The notes beneath the pieces were generated by a model. That model did no database searches and had not been told where the DNA came from. It worked only from the letters and a program-made list of their open reading frames with translations. From Kineosporia corallincola (GTDB lineage Bacteria; Actinomycetota; Actinomycetes; Actinomycetales; Kineosporiaceae): DNA of 64,000 bases. Positions 51,731 through 60,088 of this stretch are shown piece after piece; position 1 is the stretch's first letter, and every line of letters begins with the position of its first letter. The translations under genes and the position numbers were made by a program. The stretch is taken from assembly GCF_018499875.1 (NCBI RefSeq), contig NZ_JAHBAY010000013.1:186001-250000 (forward strand), in the 5' to 3' direction.

Positions 51731-52633
51731 ATGAGCGAAACCCTGCGGACGGTCTCCGGTCCGCCGCCGATCGACCCGTTCGCCCCGGCTCCTGGCGGGT
51801 GTTACACGGACGGCGTGGTCACCGTGGCGCGCCGGGATTCCCTGCGTGGCCTCGACGCTGAACAATGGACGACGACGGGCTCTTTCGCGATCGGCCGGGC
51901 GTCCGGGCATCTGGCCGTGCTGCACGCGCTGCCCGATGCCTCGATCGACCGCGACGTCCTGACCGGCCTGCTGCGTCGCGAGCTGGGGCCAGGGTGGATC
52001 CATGGCGCGGACGGTTTCGAGCGGATCCTCACCGGCGTGGTGCTGAGCTGCCGGCCCGACCCGATGGAAGCCTGGGAGTTGTTCTACCGCAACACCTTAC
52101 GTGGCCTGGGTGAGCCCGGTACGGACGGGCTGGCGGCGGTCTACCGGCACGCCGAGGAACTGCTGGCCGGTTCGGTCTCGGCCTCGCTGCTCGACCTGGG
52201 CAGCTCTTTCGGCTTCTTCCCGTTGCGGGTGCGCTCGGGCTCGCTCGGCCGACCGGTCCAGGTGCTGGCCTCCGACCTGCTGCCGGGAGCCGGCGCGCGG
52301 CTCGGCCGGGTCTCGGCCCGGCTGGGGCTGAGCCTGCCGGTGCTGTGCTGCGACGCCGGTGCGGTGCCGCTGCCGGACCGCAGCGTGGACACCGTGACCC
52401 TGCTGCACCTGCTGGAGCACCTCGACGAGGCGCACGGCGACCGGGTGCTGGCCGAGGCGCTACGGCTGGCGCGGCGGCAGGTGATCGTGGCGGTGCCGCC
52501 GGAGGCCGGGCCCGTACGCACCCTGGGCCTGGCCGGGCTGCGGGAGGCCGGGGCGCGCGCCTGCCCGCCCGGCGGGCGCTTCCGGGTGCACGAGCACGCC
52601 GGTGGATGGCTGGTGTTCAGCACCTCGCCGTGA
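51731..52633 (+). CDS. mftM: Mycofactocin oligosaccharide methyltransferase, MftM-like
   Basis: 300-residue SAM-dependent methyltransferase from ATG 51731 (GGAG 7 nt upstream). The N-terminal half has the MftM-typical VLHALPDASIDRDVLTGLLRREL, FERILTGVVLSC and ELFYRNTLRGL. The methyltransferase half has LLDLGSSFGFFPLR (SAM loop), LLHLLEHLDEAHGDRV and the terminal VHEHAGGWLVFS. MftM methylates the glucose chain on the redox cofactor mycofactocin. No other mft gene is in the window. Recognition is from memory of the family. 51401-51730 holds no other gene. Confidence 0.75.
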   Translation: MSETLRTVSGPPPIDPFAPAPGGCYTDGVVTVARRDSLRGLDAEQWTTTGSFAIGRASGHLAVLHALPDASIDRDVLTGLLRRELGPGWIHGADGFERILTGVVLSCRPDPMEAWELFYRNTLRGLGEPGTDGLAAVYRHAEELLAGSVSASLLDLGSSFGFFPLRVRSGSLGRPVQVLASDLLPGAGARLGRVSARLGLSLPVLCCDAGAVPLPDRSVDTVTLLHLLEHLDEAHGDRVLAEALRLARRQVIVAVPPEAGPVRTLGLAGLREAGARACPPGGRFRVHEHAGGWLVFSTSP

Positions 52634-52665
52634 TCATGCGCGAGTGGTCCCGCGCATGATCACGG
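52628..52665. terminator. Bidirectional hairpin of the GTGATCATGCG family
   Basis: CCGTGATCATGCGCG (52628-52642) and its perfect complement (52651-52665) with an 8-nt loop lie between convergent genes. The left arm contains the mftM stop codon. Same stem core as 14771-14814. Confidence 0.8.
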
Positions 52666-52677
52666 CAGTGGCGAGGT

Positions 52678-54201
52678 TCAGCGGGCGGCGAGGGCCAGGT
52701 CCTGGCGCGGGGCCTGCTCCAGCGCCGGGCCGCCGAGCAGGTAGTCCAGGGCCTGGCGGGCGTTCCAGCCGTTCGGGTGGCGGCGCAGCAGCTCCTTGGC
52801 GGCGGTGAGGTCGGAGCCCAGGGTGAGCAGGGCGTCCTCCTCGATGCCGGCCCGCACCTGGGGCATGCCGACGGTCGCCATCAGGCCGTTGCACAGGCAC
52901 TTACGGCCGACGGTGTTCTCCAGCTCGCCGCCCTTGCGCACGTAGTCGTCCTCCGGCTCGGAGGGGCAGCGGTAGCCGAGCTTGCCCGGGCTGCGCTCGA
53001 ACGGGGTGCGCAGGTAGGCCAGGTCGCAGATTCGGCCGCGGGCCGCATAGGTCTCGTCGCCGCCGATCGTGCCATCCATCGGGACGACCTTGAACGGGAA
53101 GCCGGTGGGGGAGGCGAGGGCGTCGGTCTTCACCTGGAGCCGGTCCTCGGCGAGCGCGTCGAGCAGCTTCTGCCGGTTCTCCGGGGTGGTGCCGGAGTCG
53201 CTGCTGAGGGCGAAGATCGTGCCGACCTGCACGCCCACGGCGCCCATCGCCCGGGCCTCGGCCACGTGCTCGGGGGTGGCGTAGGCGCCGGCCACCCAGA
53301 ACGGCAGGCCGTACTTGGCGATCTTGGCCAGGTCGGCCTCGTCGCGGGTGCCGTACACCGGCTCGCCCTCGTCGGTGATCGTCATCCGGCCGCGCGGCGG
53401 GGTGTTGTGGCCACCGGCCACGTGCCCCTCGACGACGAAGCCGTCGGGCGTGGTGATCGTTTCTTTGGTCAGGTAGGCCGCGAGCGGGTGCGACGAGATG
53501 ATGGCCAGCATCTTCGGGCGCTTCAGCGGCGGCAGGGTGCCCCGGGGCACGACCAGGTCGGGGTCGAGCGAGGTGGCGTAGGTCTGGGTGGCGCCGTCGA
53601 CGTGGATCTCCATGTCGGACTGCTCGTGCCGGGCCAGCTGGTCGAGCAGACGCGGGATCTTGGACGGGATGCCCGCCCCGACCAGCACGTAGTCGACGCC
53701 GGCCAGCATCGCGCCGTAGAGACCGGGAACGATGGCGAGCTGGATCTTCTCCAGCATGTTGATGCCGACGACCCCGTCGTGCCCCTCCTTGGCCAGCCAG
53801 ACCTCGGCGAAGGCACTGAGGATCTGGAGCTCACGGCTGCGGGCGACCGGGCTGATGGTCAGGTTCGGCACCGGCACGTAGGCCTGGTCCCGCTCGCGGC
53901 CGCCGGGCCGGAAGAACTTCTCCAGCGCGCGCTCTGCCACTTCCTGCACCGGGAAGGCCGCGAAGGCGCGGCGGATGTGGCCACCCGGGTCGCCGTCCTG
54001 GAGACGGCGGGCCACCACGGTGTCGAGGGCGACGCCGGACACCACACCGAGCTGACCGGCCTGGGACACCTGCTTGGCCAGGACCCAGTTGGAGACGGCT
54101 GCGCCCATGCCGCCCTGGATGACGGTGGGGAGCTTTTCGTCGGTCGCCGGGCTCGGGGTCTGCGCCACGTCGGTTCCGGGCAATGACTGTCCAGTCTGCA
54201 C
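52678..54201 (-). CDS. Nitronate monooxygenase (2-nitropropane dioxygenase family)
   Basis: 507 residues from GTG 54201 (GGAAGG 7 nt upstream; a TTG at 54231 is less likely). FMN TIM-barrel features: IQGGMGAAVSNWVLAKQVSQAGQLGVVSG, VEGHVAGGHN, GLPFWVAGAYATPEHVAEARAMGAVGVQVGTIF. Longer than class I enzymes by a C-terminal Cys-containing region (GRKCLCNGL). Oxidises alkyl nitronates or related FMN-dependent substrates. Confidence 0.88.
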   Translation of the reverse strand: MQTGQSLPGTDVAQTPSPATDEKLPTVIQGGMGAAVSNWVLAKQVSQAGQLGVVSGVALDTVVARRLQDGDPGGHIRRAFAAFPVQEVAERALEKFFRPGGRERDQAYVPVPNLTISPVARSRELQILSAFAEVWLAKEGHDGVVGINMLEKIQLAIVPGLYGAMLAGVDYVLVGAGIPSKIPRLLDQLARHEQSDMEIHVDGATQTYATSLDPDLVVPRGTLPPLKRPKMLAIISSHPLAAYLTKETITTPDGFVVEGHVAGGHNTPPRGRMTITDEGEPVYGTRDEADLAKIAKYGLPFWVAGAYATPEHVAEARAMGAVGVQVGTIFALSSDSGTTPENRQKLLDALAEDRLQVKTDALASPTGFPFKVVPMDGTIGGDETYAARGRICDLAYLRTPFERSPGKLGYRCPSEPEDDYVRKGGELENTVGRKCLCNGLMATVGMPQVRAGIEEDALLTLGSDLTAAKELLRRHPNGWNARQALDYLLGGPALEQAPRQDLALAAR

Positions 54202-54243
54202 GGTGGGGCCTTCCTGCCGGGATGTCGGCAACCTACGTTTTCG

Positions 54244-54271
54244 TAAGTTACGCCTTCGGAAGCGTAACCTA
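54244..54271. promoter_or_regulatory. Dyad upstream of the nitronate monooxygenase gene
   Basis: TAAGTTACGC (54244-54253) and GCGTAACCTA (54262-54271) pair at 9 of 10 positions around 8 nt, 42 nt upstream of the start. TACG-TTTT-CGTA lies beside it (54234-54245). TetR- or MarR-type operator geometry. The rest of 54272-54438 shows nothing. Confidence 0.55.
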
Positions 54272-54438
54272 CGCGGACGGAGGTTGTCTGGCTAGGCCAC
54301 AGTGCCGGTGCAGTCGGCGAACGGCCGCCGCACCGGTCGCGTATGCCCTGCTCAACGGCCCTCCGGAGAGTTCGGTGCCCGACCCGGGCGAGGGAAAGCT
54401 CACCCCGAATTCATGGGGCACAAGCCTTTTCAAGATCA

Positions 54439-55125
54439 TCACAGGTATCCGAGCTTGCTGGCGGTGTACACCGCCTCGGCCCGGCGGGACACGTCGAGCT
54501 TGCGCATCAGATTGCTGACGTGGAACTTCACCGTGGTCTCCGAGATGTACAACCGGCTGCCGATCGCCCGGTTGGAGTAGCCCTGGGCCAGTAGTCGCAG
54601 CACCTCCGTCTCGCGCTCGGTCAGCCGTGGGCGGGCCGGGTCGGCACCCGGGCTGAGGCTGCGCACCATGGCGGCGGTGCTGCGGGCGTCCAGGGCGCTG
54701 TCGCCCCGCCCGACCGCCCGGATCGCCCGCACCAGCTCGGCGGTGTCCACGTCTTTCAGCAGGTAACCCCGTGCGCCGTGCTGGATCGCTGACAGCACCA
54801 GCCGGTCGTCCAGCAGCGTGGTCAGCACCAGTACTCCCAGACCGGGGAACCGGGCGGTCAGCGCCGCGCAGACGGCCAGGCCCTCGGTGTCCGAGGTGGC
54901 CGACAGCTTCAGATCCAGAAGGACGACGTCGGGCCGCGACCGCTCGACCACGGCCCGCACCCCGGCCGCGGACGACGCCTCACCCACCACGCGCAGGTCG
55001 TGCTCCCGCTCCAGCACCGCCCGCAGACCCTGCCGGACCACGGCATGGTCGTCGACCAGCACGATCCGGATCTCGCTGGTGCTGCTCGCGCTGGGTGTCG
55101 TCATCGGCACCGGCGTGGTGGTCAT
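54439..55125 (-). CDS. NarL/LuxR-type response regulator (orphan)
   Basis: 228 residues from ATG 55125 (AGGAGG 7 nt upstream). Receiver with VDDHAVVRQGL, phospho-acceptor in VLLDLKLSAT, LVLTTL and YLLKD. The LuxR domain reads LTERETEVLRLLAQGYSNRAIGSRLYISETTVKFHVSNLMRKL. No kinase gene is adjacent. The output surface VKFHVSNLM is the standard NarL form, unlike the DevR-like regulator at 31594. Confidence 0.9.
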   Translation of the reverse strand: MTTTPVPMTTPSASSTSEIRIVLVDDHAVVRQGLRAVLEREHDLRVVGEASSAAGVRAVVERSRPDVVLLDLKLSATSDTEGLAVCAALTARFPGLGVLVLTTLLDDRLVLSAIQHGARGYLLKDVDTAELVRAIRAVGRGDSALDARSTAAMVRSLSPGADPARPRLTERETEVLRLLAQGYSNRAIGSRLYISETTVKFHVSNLMRKLDVSRRAEAVYTASKLGYL

Positions 55126-55248
55126 CGCGCATCCTCCTGATGGTTGACCGGATCCATGGGCCCGGATCCATGGGATCGCCCGGTGCGGGCACCCTCGCCC
55201 ACGTCCGGACCGGGCTGCGCCGGAACTCCCGGCGGTACGGGTGTCTTC

Positions 55249-55287
55249 GCCTGTGGACGCCTGTGGACGCCTGTGGACGCCTGTGGG
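55249..55287. repeat. Short tandem repeat, 10-bp unit
   Basis: CGCCTGTGGA is repeated nearly four times in tandem, then decays into GTGTCGGTG-type repeats up to about 55335. It lies within the 668-nt gap 55126-55793. Confidence 0.7.
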
Positions 55288-55386
55288 TGTCGGTGAGCGT
55301 CGGCGGGGTGTCGGTGGGGGTCGGTGAGGAGCCGGGGACGACGGGGGCGTCGGTGAGAGGGCGAGCTCGGGTCGCCCGGGTGCTCG

Positions 55387-55443
55387 ATCGCGGCGCGCCA
55401 CACGGCCGGGGTGGTGCACCGCGACCTGGAACCGGCCAACGTG
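55387..55443 (+). pseudogene. Remnant of a Ser/Thr protein kinase catalytic loop
   Basis: In one plus frame this stretch reads IAARHTAGVVHRDLEPANV, matching the kinase subdomain VIb loop (AAHAxGVVHRDLKPANV) except that the catalytic-loop Lys is Glu. No flanking kinase sequence stays in frame, and the gap contains tandem repeats. It looks like a decayed fragment of a bacterial eukaryotic-type kinase gene. The rest of 55126-55793 has no supported gene. Confidence 0.5.
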
Positions 55444-55793
55444 CCGGGAACGGCGTGTGCGGGGTGGCTGTGCCGGTGCCCGTGCCGGGGGCTGTGCCGG
55501 TGGCCTGCGGATCCGGTGCCGGGCCGGCGTCGTCCATCGTTGTCGTCGTTGTGCCGGGCGGGCCGGACGGGGCCGTGAATCCCGGCCCGGTGTGCGGGGC
55601 GGCGTGCCACCTGACCGCTCGTGGTGAGCTCGGCACGCGCGGCCCCCTGCGACGGTCGTCCTCGGCCCTCGTTCCCAGTGACGGTAGGCCGGTGCGCGCC
55701 TCACGTAAAGAGGCCACCGCAGAGCGTCACCAGAGGGTCGCCTCTTACCCGATTGGCTAGGAGATGAAACCTCTGTGCCTAGTCTTTCCTGTT

Positions 55794-56372
55794 ATGACGG
55801 TTGAACGGTCCTGGGCGACGATCATGGACTGGTGCCGGGTGAACGCCCCGGTGTCGGCGGGCCTGGTGCGCCCACCGGCTGGTGAGGCGGCGTTGCGGGC
55901 GGCCCAGCAGGTCATGCCGCGACCCTGGCCGGACGACCTCAGACGCTGGTACCAACTGCACGACGGGGTGGACGAGCTGCCGTTCCTGCTGCCCGGTTAC
56001 GCCCCTCTGTCGCTGGAGCAGATCGTCGGGGACTGGCGTACCTACCAGGGGCTCTACGCCGAGGCCGACCACGACTGGGTGGTCGACGCCTACGAGGCCC
56101 AGGACGCCGGCACGCCGTCCGGCGGTTTCCTGCCCTCGTTCGTGCCGTTCGCCGGCGACGGGGCCGGATGGGGTCTGTACGTGGACACCCGGCCCGGTCC
56201 GCACCACGGGTGCGTGACCGAGTTCCAGAAGGACGACGACGGCCGGCCCGGGCTGCGCTGGCCGTCGATCGAGCGGATGCTGCGCGACGTGGCCGACAGC
56301 CTGCTGCACGGCCGGTCGATCGTGCGGGACCGGCCCCGGGTCACCAACGGAGAACTGGACTGGGGCCTGTGA
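55794..56372 (+). CDS. SMI1/KNR4 (SUKH)-family protein
   Basis: 192 residues from ATG 55794; TAGTCT 8 nt upstream would allow a leaderless message (ATG 55764 is in frame but badly spaced). The SUKH core reads MPRPWPDDLRRWYQLHDGVD near the N-terminus, then FLPSFVPFAGDGAGWGLYVDTRPGP and VTEFQKDDDG. SUKH proteins are often immunity proteins for nuclease or deaminase toxins, but no toxin gene is adjacent. Confidence 0.8.
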   Translation: MTVERSWATIMDWCRVNAPVSAGLVRPPAGEAALRAAQQVMPRPWPDDLRRWYQLHDGVDELPFLLPGYAPLSLEQIVGDWRTYQGLYAEADHDWVVDAYEAQDAGTPSGGFLPSFVPFAGDGAGWGLYVDTRPGPHHGCVTEFQKDDDGRPGLRWPSIERMLRDVADSLLHGRSIVRDRPRVTNGELDWGL

Positions 56373-56393
56373 CCCGGCTCCGGGTCTGATGGC

Positions 56394-57992
56394 TCAGCCC
56401 CGGTAGAGCACCTTCATCGCACCCTTGCGGGCCGCCTTCACCGGCCGGCCCAGCCGGCCCTCCGCGGCCAGGGCCGAGCGGGCCGCGATCCACCCGCAGG
56501 CGCCGTGCACGCCGCCGCCCGGGTGCGTGGCCGCGCTGGCCAGATAGAGGCCGTCGATCACGGTCTCCGGCCGGCCCAGCCCGGTGGCCGGGCGGAACAC
56601 CAACTGCTGGTGCAGCTGGGCGGTGCCACCGTTGATCGCCCCGTGGTGCAGGTTGCCGTCCGCGGCCTCCAGATCGCCCGGATGCTGCACGGTGCGGTGC
56701 CGCACCCGCTCGCGGAAGCTGGGGGCCATCCGCTCCAGGGTCTCGTCGAGCCGGTCGGCGACCTTCCCGGCATGCGCGTCGTCGTGTCGGTCGCGCGGCA
56801 GATGGGTGTAGGCCCAGACACTTTCGGTGCCTTCCGGCGAGCGGGCCGGATCGGCCGTGGTCATCTGCCCGAGCAGGGCGAACACCTCGTCCGGCGCGCG
56901 GTTCGCGGCCAGGTCGGACGACCAGCGCGAGAGCCCGGACAGGTCGGTGCCGAAGTGCACGGTGCCCGCTGTGCGGGCCGCCTGGGCCCGCCACGGGATG
57001 CCGCCGTCCACCAGCCAGTTCACCTTCACCGTGGGCAGGTCCCACTCGAAGCGGCCGAGGTCGGCGCGCAGCCGGGCCGGCAGGTGCTCCGGCCCGACCA
57101 GGTCGTTGAACAGGCGCGGTGCGTCGACGTCCGCCAGCACCACCCGGCGCACCCCGACCTCTCGCCCGGTCGCGGTGCGCACGGCCGTCGCCCGGCCGCC
57201 GCGCACCACCACGTCGGTCACGTTCTCACCGGTGTCGATGCGGGCCCCGGCCGCCTGGGCCCGCCGGGCCATCGCCTGCGACAGCATCCCGGCCCCGCCC
57301 TGCGGCACCGGGAAACCGACGTCCTGCGCCAGCATCACCAGCAGCCAGCCGAACAGGCCGCTGCCCGGCGCCTCCATCGGCACGTCCGCGTGCATCGCGT
57401 TGCCCGACACCAGCAGCCGGCCGTGCTCGCCGCCGAACCACTCCTGGGTCAGCCGGATCACCGGGGCGGCCGCGATCCGGGCCAGGTCGAGGGTGTCGTG
57501 CGCACCCGCTCGCCACAGCAGCTTCGCGCCCGAACGAACCGGCGGGAACGGGGTGAACAACGCCTCCAGCAGCGGGTCGCGCAGCCGTTGCCACTGCTCG
57601 AACAGCTTCAGCCAGGAGTCGCCGTCACCGGCGTGGTCGCGATCCAGCGCGGCTGCGGTGTCGGCGGGGTCACGGTGGACGACGGCGCAGTCGTCCTCGT
57701 CCGGCGTGGCCACGTGGGCGATCACGCTGGGCGCCTGCACCCAGGTCAGGCCGTGCTTCTCCAGCTCCAGCCGCCTGATCACCGGCGACGCCGCGGCCAG
57801 CGGGTAGAAGGCGCTGAACAGGTCGGACGTGACGTCGGGGCTCTCCGGCCAGAGCGAGCCGGACCGCACGGCGCCACCCACCTCGTCCTGCGCCTCCAGC
57901 ACCAGCACGTCCCAGCCGGCGTCGGCCAGGGCCGCGGCGCCGACCAGCCCGTTCGGCCCGGCACCGATCACCACGGCGTCAACGGTCTCCAC
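56394..57992 (-). CDS. FAD-dependent oxidoreductase, CrtI/phytoene-desaturase-like
   Basis: 532 residues. VVIGAGPNGLVGAAALADAGWDVLVLEA is the FAD motif, VGGAVRS follows, and the C-terminal LYLASAATHPGGGVHGACGWIAA is the CrtI-like flavin contact. Length and layout match the actinobacterial phytoene-desaturase-like oxidoreductases, many of which are not carotenoid enzymes. No other carotenoid gene is nearby. Confidence 0.9.
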   Translation of the reverse strand: METVDAVVIGAGPNGLVGAAALADAGWDVLVLEAQDEVGGAVRSGSLWPESPDVTSDLFSAFYPLAAASPVIRRLELEKHGLTWVQAPSVIAHVATPDEDDCAVVHRDPADTAAALDRDHAGDGDSWLKLFEQWQRLRDPLLEALFTPFPPVRSGAKLLWRAGAHDTLDLARIAAAPVIRLTQEWFGGEHGRLLVSGNAMHADVPMEAPGSGLFGWLLVMLAQDVGFPVPQGGAGMLSQAMARRAQAAGARIDTGENVTDVVVRGGRATAVRTATGREVGVRRVVLADVDAPRLFNDLVGPEHLPARLRADLGRFEWDLPTVKVNWLVDGGIPWRAQAARTAGTVHFGTDLSGLSRWSSDLAANRAPDEVFALLGQMTTADPARSPEGTESVWAYTHLPRDRHDDAHAGKVADRLDETLERMAPSFRERVRHRTVQHPGDLEAADGNLHHGAINGGTAQLHQQLVFRPATGLGRPETVIDGLYLASAATHPGGGVHGACGWIAARSALAAEGRLGRPVKAARKGAMKVLYRG

Positions 57993-58189
57993 GGGGCGGC
58001 TCCCTCATCATGCGCGGCTGCTGGTGCTGGTCCGGTCTCATACCAGCAGGCCGCCCGGCCGGGCGCGAGCCGGGCCGACCCCTCGTCGTCCGCTCGTCGT
58101 CCCCTTACCGGCCCGGGGACGAACCGGCCCGGAACCGGCCGGACGGGTGCGGACGGGCGCCCGGTTGTGACCGATCGTCGACTACGTCT

Positions 58190-58250
58190 TGCAGTCAGGC
58201 GTATCCGCAGGGAAAGCTTGGGGGACCCAAAGACGGGTGAAGTGGAGGAA
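58190..58250 (+). promoter_or_regulatory. 5' half of a c-di-AMP (ydaO/yuaA) riboswitch-like leader
   Basis: GCAGGGAAAGCTTGGGGGACC followed by CAAAGACGGGTGAA (58207-58241) resembles the first conserved block of actinobacterial ydaO leaders (GGGGGACCCA then GGGTGAA). The second block (CCG..CAGCTAACC..GTAGGC) is not found downstream, and no plus-strand hydrolase gene follows. Probably a truncated element in the 512-nt gap 57993-58504. Confidence 0.4.
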
Positions 58251-58252
58251 CG

Positions 58253-58339
58253 ATGGCTTGCCAGACCAGCGCCGCGCTCAGACGCACCGTTCCGACCGCC
58301 GGCCGCGACGCACTGAGACGCCGCCCCGCCCGCACCTGA
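58253..58339 (+). CDS. 28-codon ORF with strong ribosome-binding site
   Basis: ATG 58253 has GGAGG 4 nt upstream and encodes a 28-residue Arg-rich peptide (starts MACQTSAALRR). It directly follows the riboswitch-like leader, so it may be the surviving start of a lost gene or a leader peptide. No family recognised. Confidence 0.25.
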   Translation: MACQTSAALRRTVPTAGRDALRRRPART

Positions 58340-58504
58340 AGCCTTGCACCGGAACAGATCCCGCGGGAGTCGCCGGATCGGCCCGGACACCGAGATCGGC
58401 CAGAATCCACCGGCATCATCCGCCGTCCCGTGGGAAACAGGCTGGCAGCCAGGTCGCCGCCCGCCTGTCACCCGCACGACGATCCGGGTCTGCGCCCGTT
58501 CCGC

Positions 58505-59959
58505 TCAGGCACCCACCGGCCGGGCCGCCAGTCGCAGTTGCTCCAGCACCGCCTCCACGGCGGGCACGCCGTGGCTGCTCGGCGCCAGCACGGCCGACAC
58601 CGTACGTGCCGGGTAGTCTTCCAGGGGAAGCACTTTCACGGCCGGATTGAGGCTTGCCGCCAGTGCCATGCCGGGCAGGGTAGCTACCGCGATCCCGGCC
58701 GCCACCAGGGCCTGCACCACCACGTAGTCGTCAGTGCTGTGCCGGATGTCGGGCGTGAAACCGGCTTTCACCGCCTCCCGCACGAGATGCTTGCGGCACG
58801 AGACACATCCGGCGATCCAGCGCTGCCCGGCCAGGTCGGTCAGGGTGACCGACTCCCGCCCGGCCAGGGCGTGCCCCGGCCCCAGCACGGCCCGCAGCGG
58901 GTCGCGCAGCAGCTTCACGGCCTCCAGCGGGCCGCGCTCGAAATCCTCACCCGGGTAGTCGAACACGATCGCCAGGTCGCACTGACCCTCGGCCAGCAGC
59001 ACCAGTGCCTCGGGCGGCTCGACCTGGGTCAGGCGCACGTCCAGGCCCGGGTGCTCGGAGCTCAGGTTCATCAGGGCGGTCGAGACCAGGGTGGCGCTCG
59101 CGGACGGGAACGCCGCGATCCGCACCCGTCCGGTGCGGCGGCGGGCCAGGTCGGCCAGGGCCTCGCCCGCCGCCTCCAGCCGGGCGTCGATGGCGTCGGC
59201 GTGGCGCAGCAGCAGCTGGCCCGGATCGGTGAGCGCGATGCCGCGCCCGACCCGGGTGATCAGGGCCAGGCCGAGATCCTTCTCCAGCTTGCGGATGTGC
59301 TGGCTGACCGCGGGCTGGGTCCAGCCCAGGGTGCGGGCGGCCGCGGCCATCGAGCCGGAGTGCGCCACCTCGCGGAACACCAGCAGGCGTCGTGGGTCCA
59401 GCCGGGCGGTGGCCGTTCCCTCGGCCAGCACCGGGCGGTCGGGGACGTCGGTGGCGGCTTCGCCGGTCCCCTCGCCCTCGTCGGGGTCGTGGGGTTCGAG
59501 CGGCTCGGCGATCCCGTCGGCCGGCGCCGCGGTTCTGGTGGCAGCAGTTCTGGCTGTCGTGCCCTCGGTCACCGTGCCTCCCGTCTCTACCGTTGCGGCG
59601 CCCTCTCCGGTCTTTCCGGTCACCTTGCTGTTACCTGACTGCCCGTGTGTTCCCGTTTCGGTCCGGTGCTGCGGTGCATCGCCGACCTGGCCCGCCGACC
59701 TGACCGCCCCCGGCCCGGTGCCCGACCTCGGCACTCGGCCTGCGCCCGTCGCGCCGGCCCCGAGAACGGTCTCCTCCGGTCCCTCGACGGCCGGGATCGT
59801 CCTGGTCAGCCGCTGGGTGGGGCGTTCGGACGCCGGATGCGCGACAGCGTGGCGCGGAGCCCGGCCACCGGCCCAGGCCGTGCCCGCCTCCGGGTCCGGC
59901 ACGGCGTGGATGTGGGCTGCGGGCTTCTCGTCGTCCCCAATTGCTGCCATGGGACCCAT
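58505..59959 (-). CDS. LysR-family regulator with a ~175-residue disordered N-terminal extension
   Basis: 484 residues from ATG 59959 (GGAGG upstream). The canonical LysR HTH begins only near residue 188 (RLLVFREVAHSGSMAAAARTLGWTQPAVSQHIRKLEKDLGL), followed by the full effector domain (GRVRIAAFPSASATLV, DDYVVVQALVAAGIAVATLPGMALA). The extension is rich in Gly, Thr, Pro, Glu and has no cysteine or helix pattern I recognise. Divergent from an Asp/Glu racemase gene that it probably controls. Confidence 0.87.
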   Translation of the reverse strand: MGPMAAIGDDEKPAAHIHAVPDPEAGTAWAGGRAPRHAVAHPASERPTQRLTRTIPAVEGPEETVLGAGATGAGRVPRSGTGPGAVRSAGQVGDAPQHRTETGTHGQSGNSKVTGKTGEGAATVETGGTVTEGTTARTAATRTAAPADGIAEPLEPHDPDEGEGTGEAATDVPDRPVLAEGTATARLDPRRLLVFREVAHSGSMAAAARTLGWTQPAVSQHIRKLEKDLGLALITRVGRGIALTDPGQLLLRHADAIDARLEAAGEALADLARRRTGRVRIAAFPSASATLVSTALMNLSSEHPGLDVRLTQVEPPEALVLLAEGQCDLAIVFDYPGEDFERGPLEAVKLLRDPLRAVLGPGHALAGRESVTLTDLAGQRWIAGCVSCRKHLVREAVKAGFTPDIRHSTDDYVVVQALVAAGIAVATLPGMALAASLNPAVKVLPLEDYPARTVSAVLAPSSHGVPAVEAVLEQLRLAARPVGA

Positions 59960-59984
59960 TGAGCCACACCTCCGACAGAAGACA

Positions 59985-59995
59985 AAGCTGAGCTT
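59985..59995. promoter_or_regulatory. Candidate LysR half-site palindrome
   Basis: AAGCT-G-AGCTT, perfect 5-bp arms, in the 129-nt gap between the divergent LysR and racemase starts, 25 nt from the LysR start. Confidence 0.3.
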
Positions 59996-60088
59996 GGGGA
60001 ATCCTCCGACCAAGTCGTTCTTGCGGCACCTTCAAAGGTTGCGGAACTGTGAAAGCGGTCAAGGACGGCGCGCTTGAAGGAGACGGAC

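Noticed and set aside
55251-55283. TGTGGAC repeats resembling half of the IclR-type operator
   Set aside because: They are tandem 10-bp units without the inverted GTYCACA half and lie in a decayed gap.
55249-55335. Possible CRISPR-like tandem repeats
   Set aside because: Unit is only 10 bp with no spacers and no cas gene.
54771-55760. 329-residue plus frame across the response regulator and the repeat gap
   Set aside because: Half of it is antisense to a clear LuxR regulator and the rest is repeat; the kinase remnant is in another frame.
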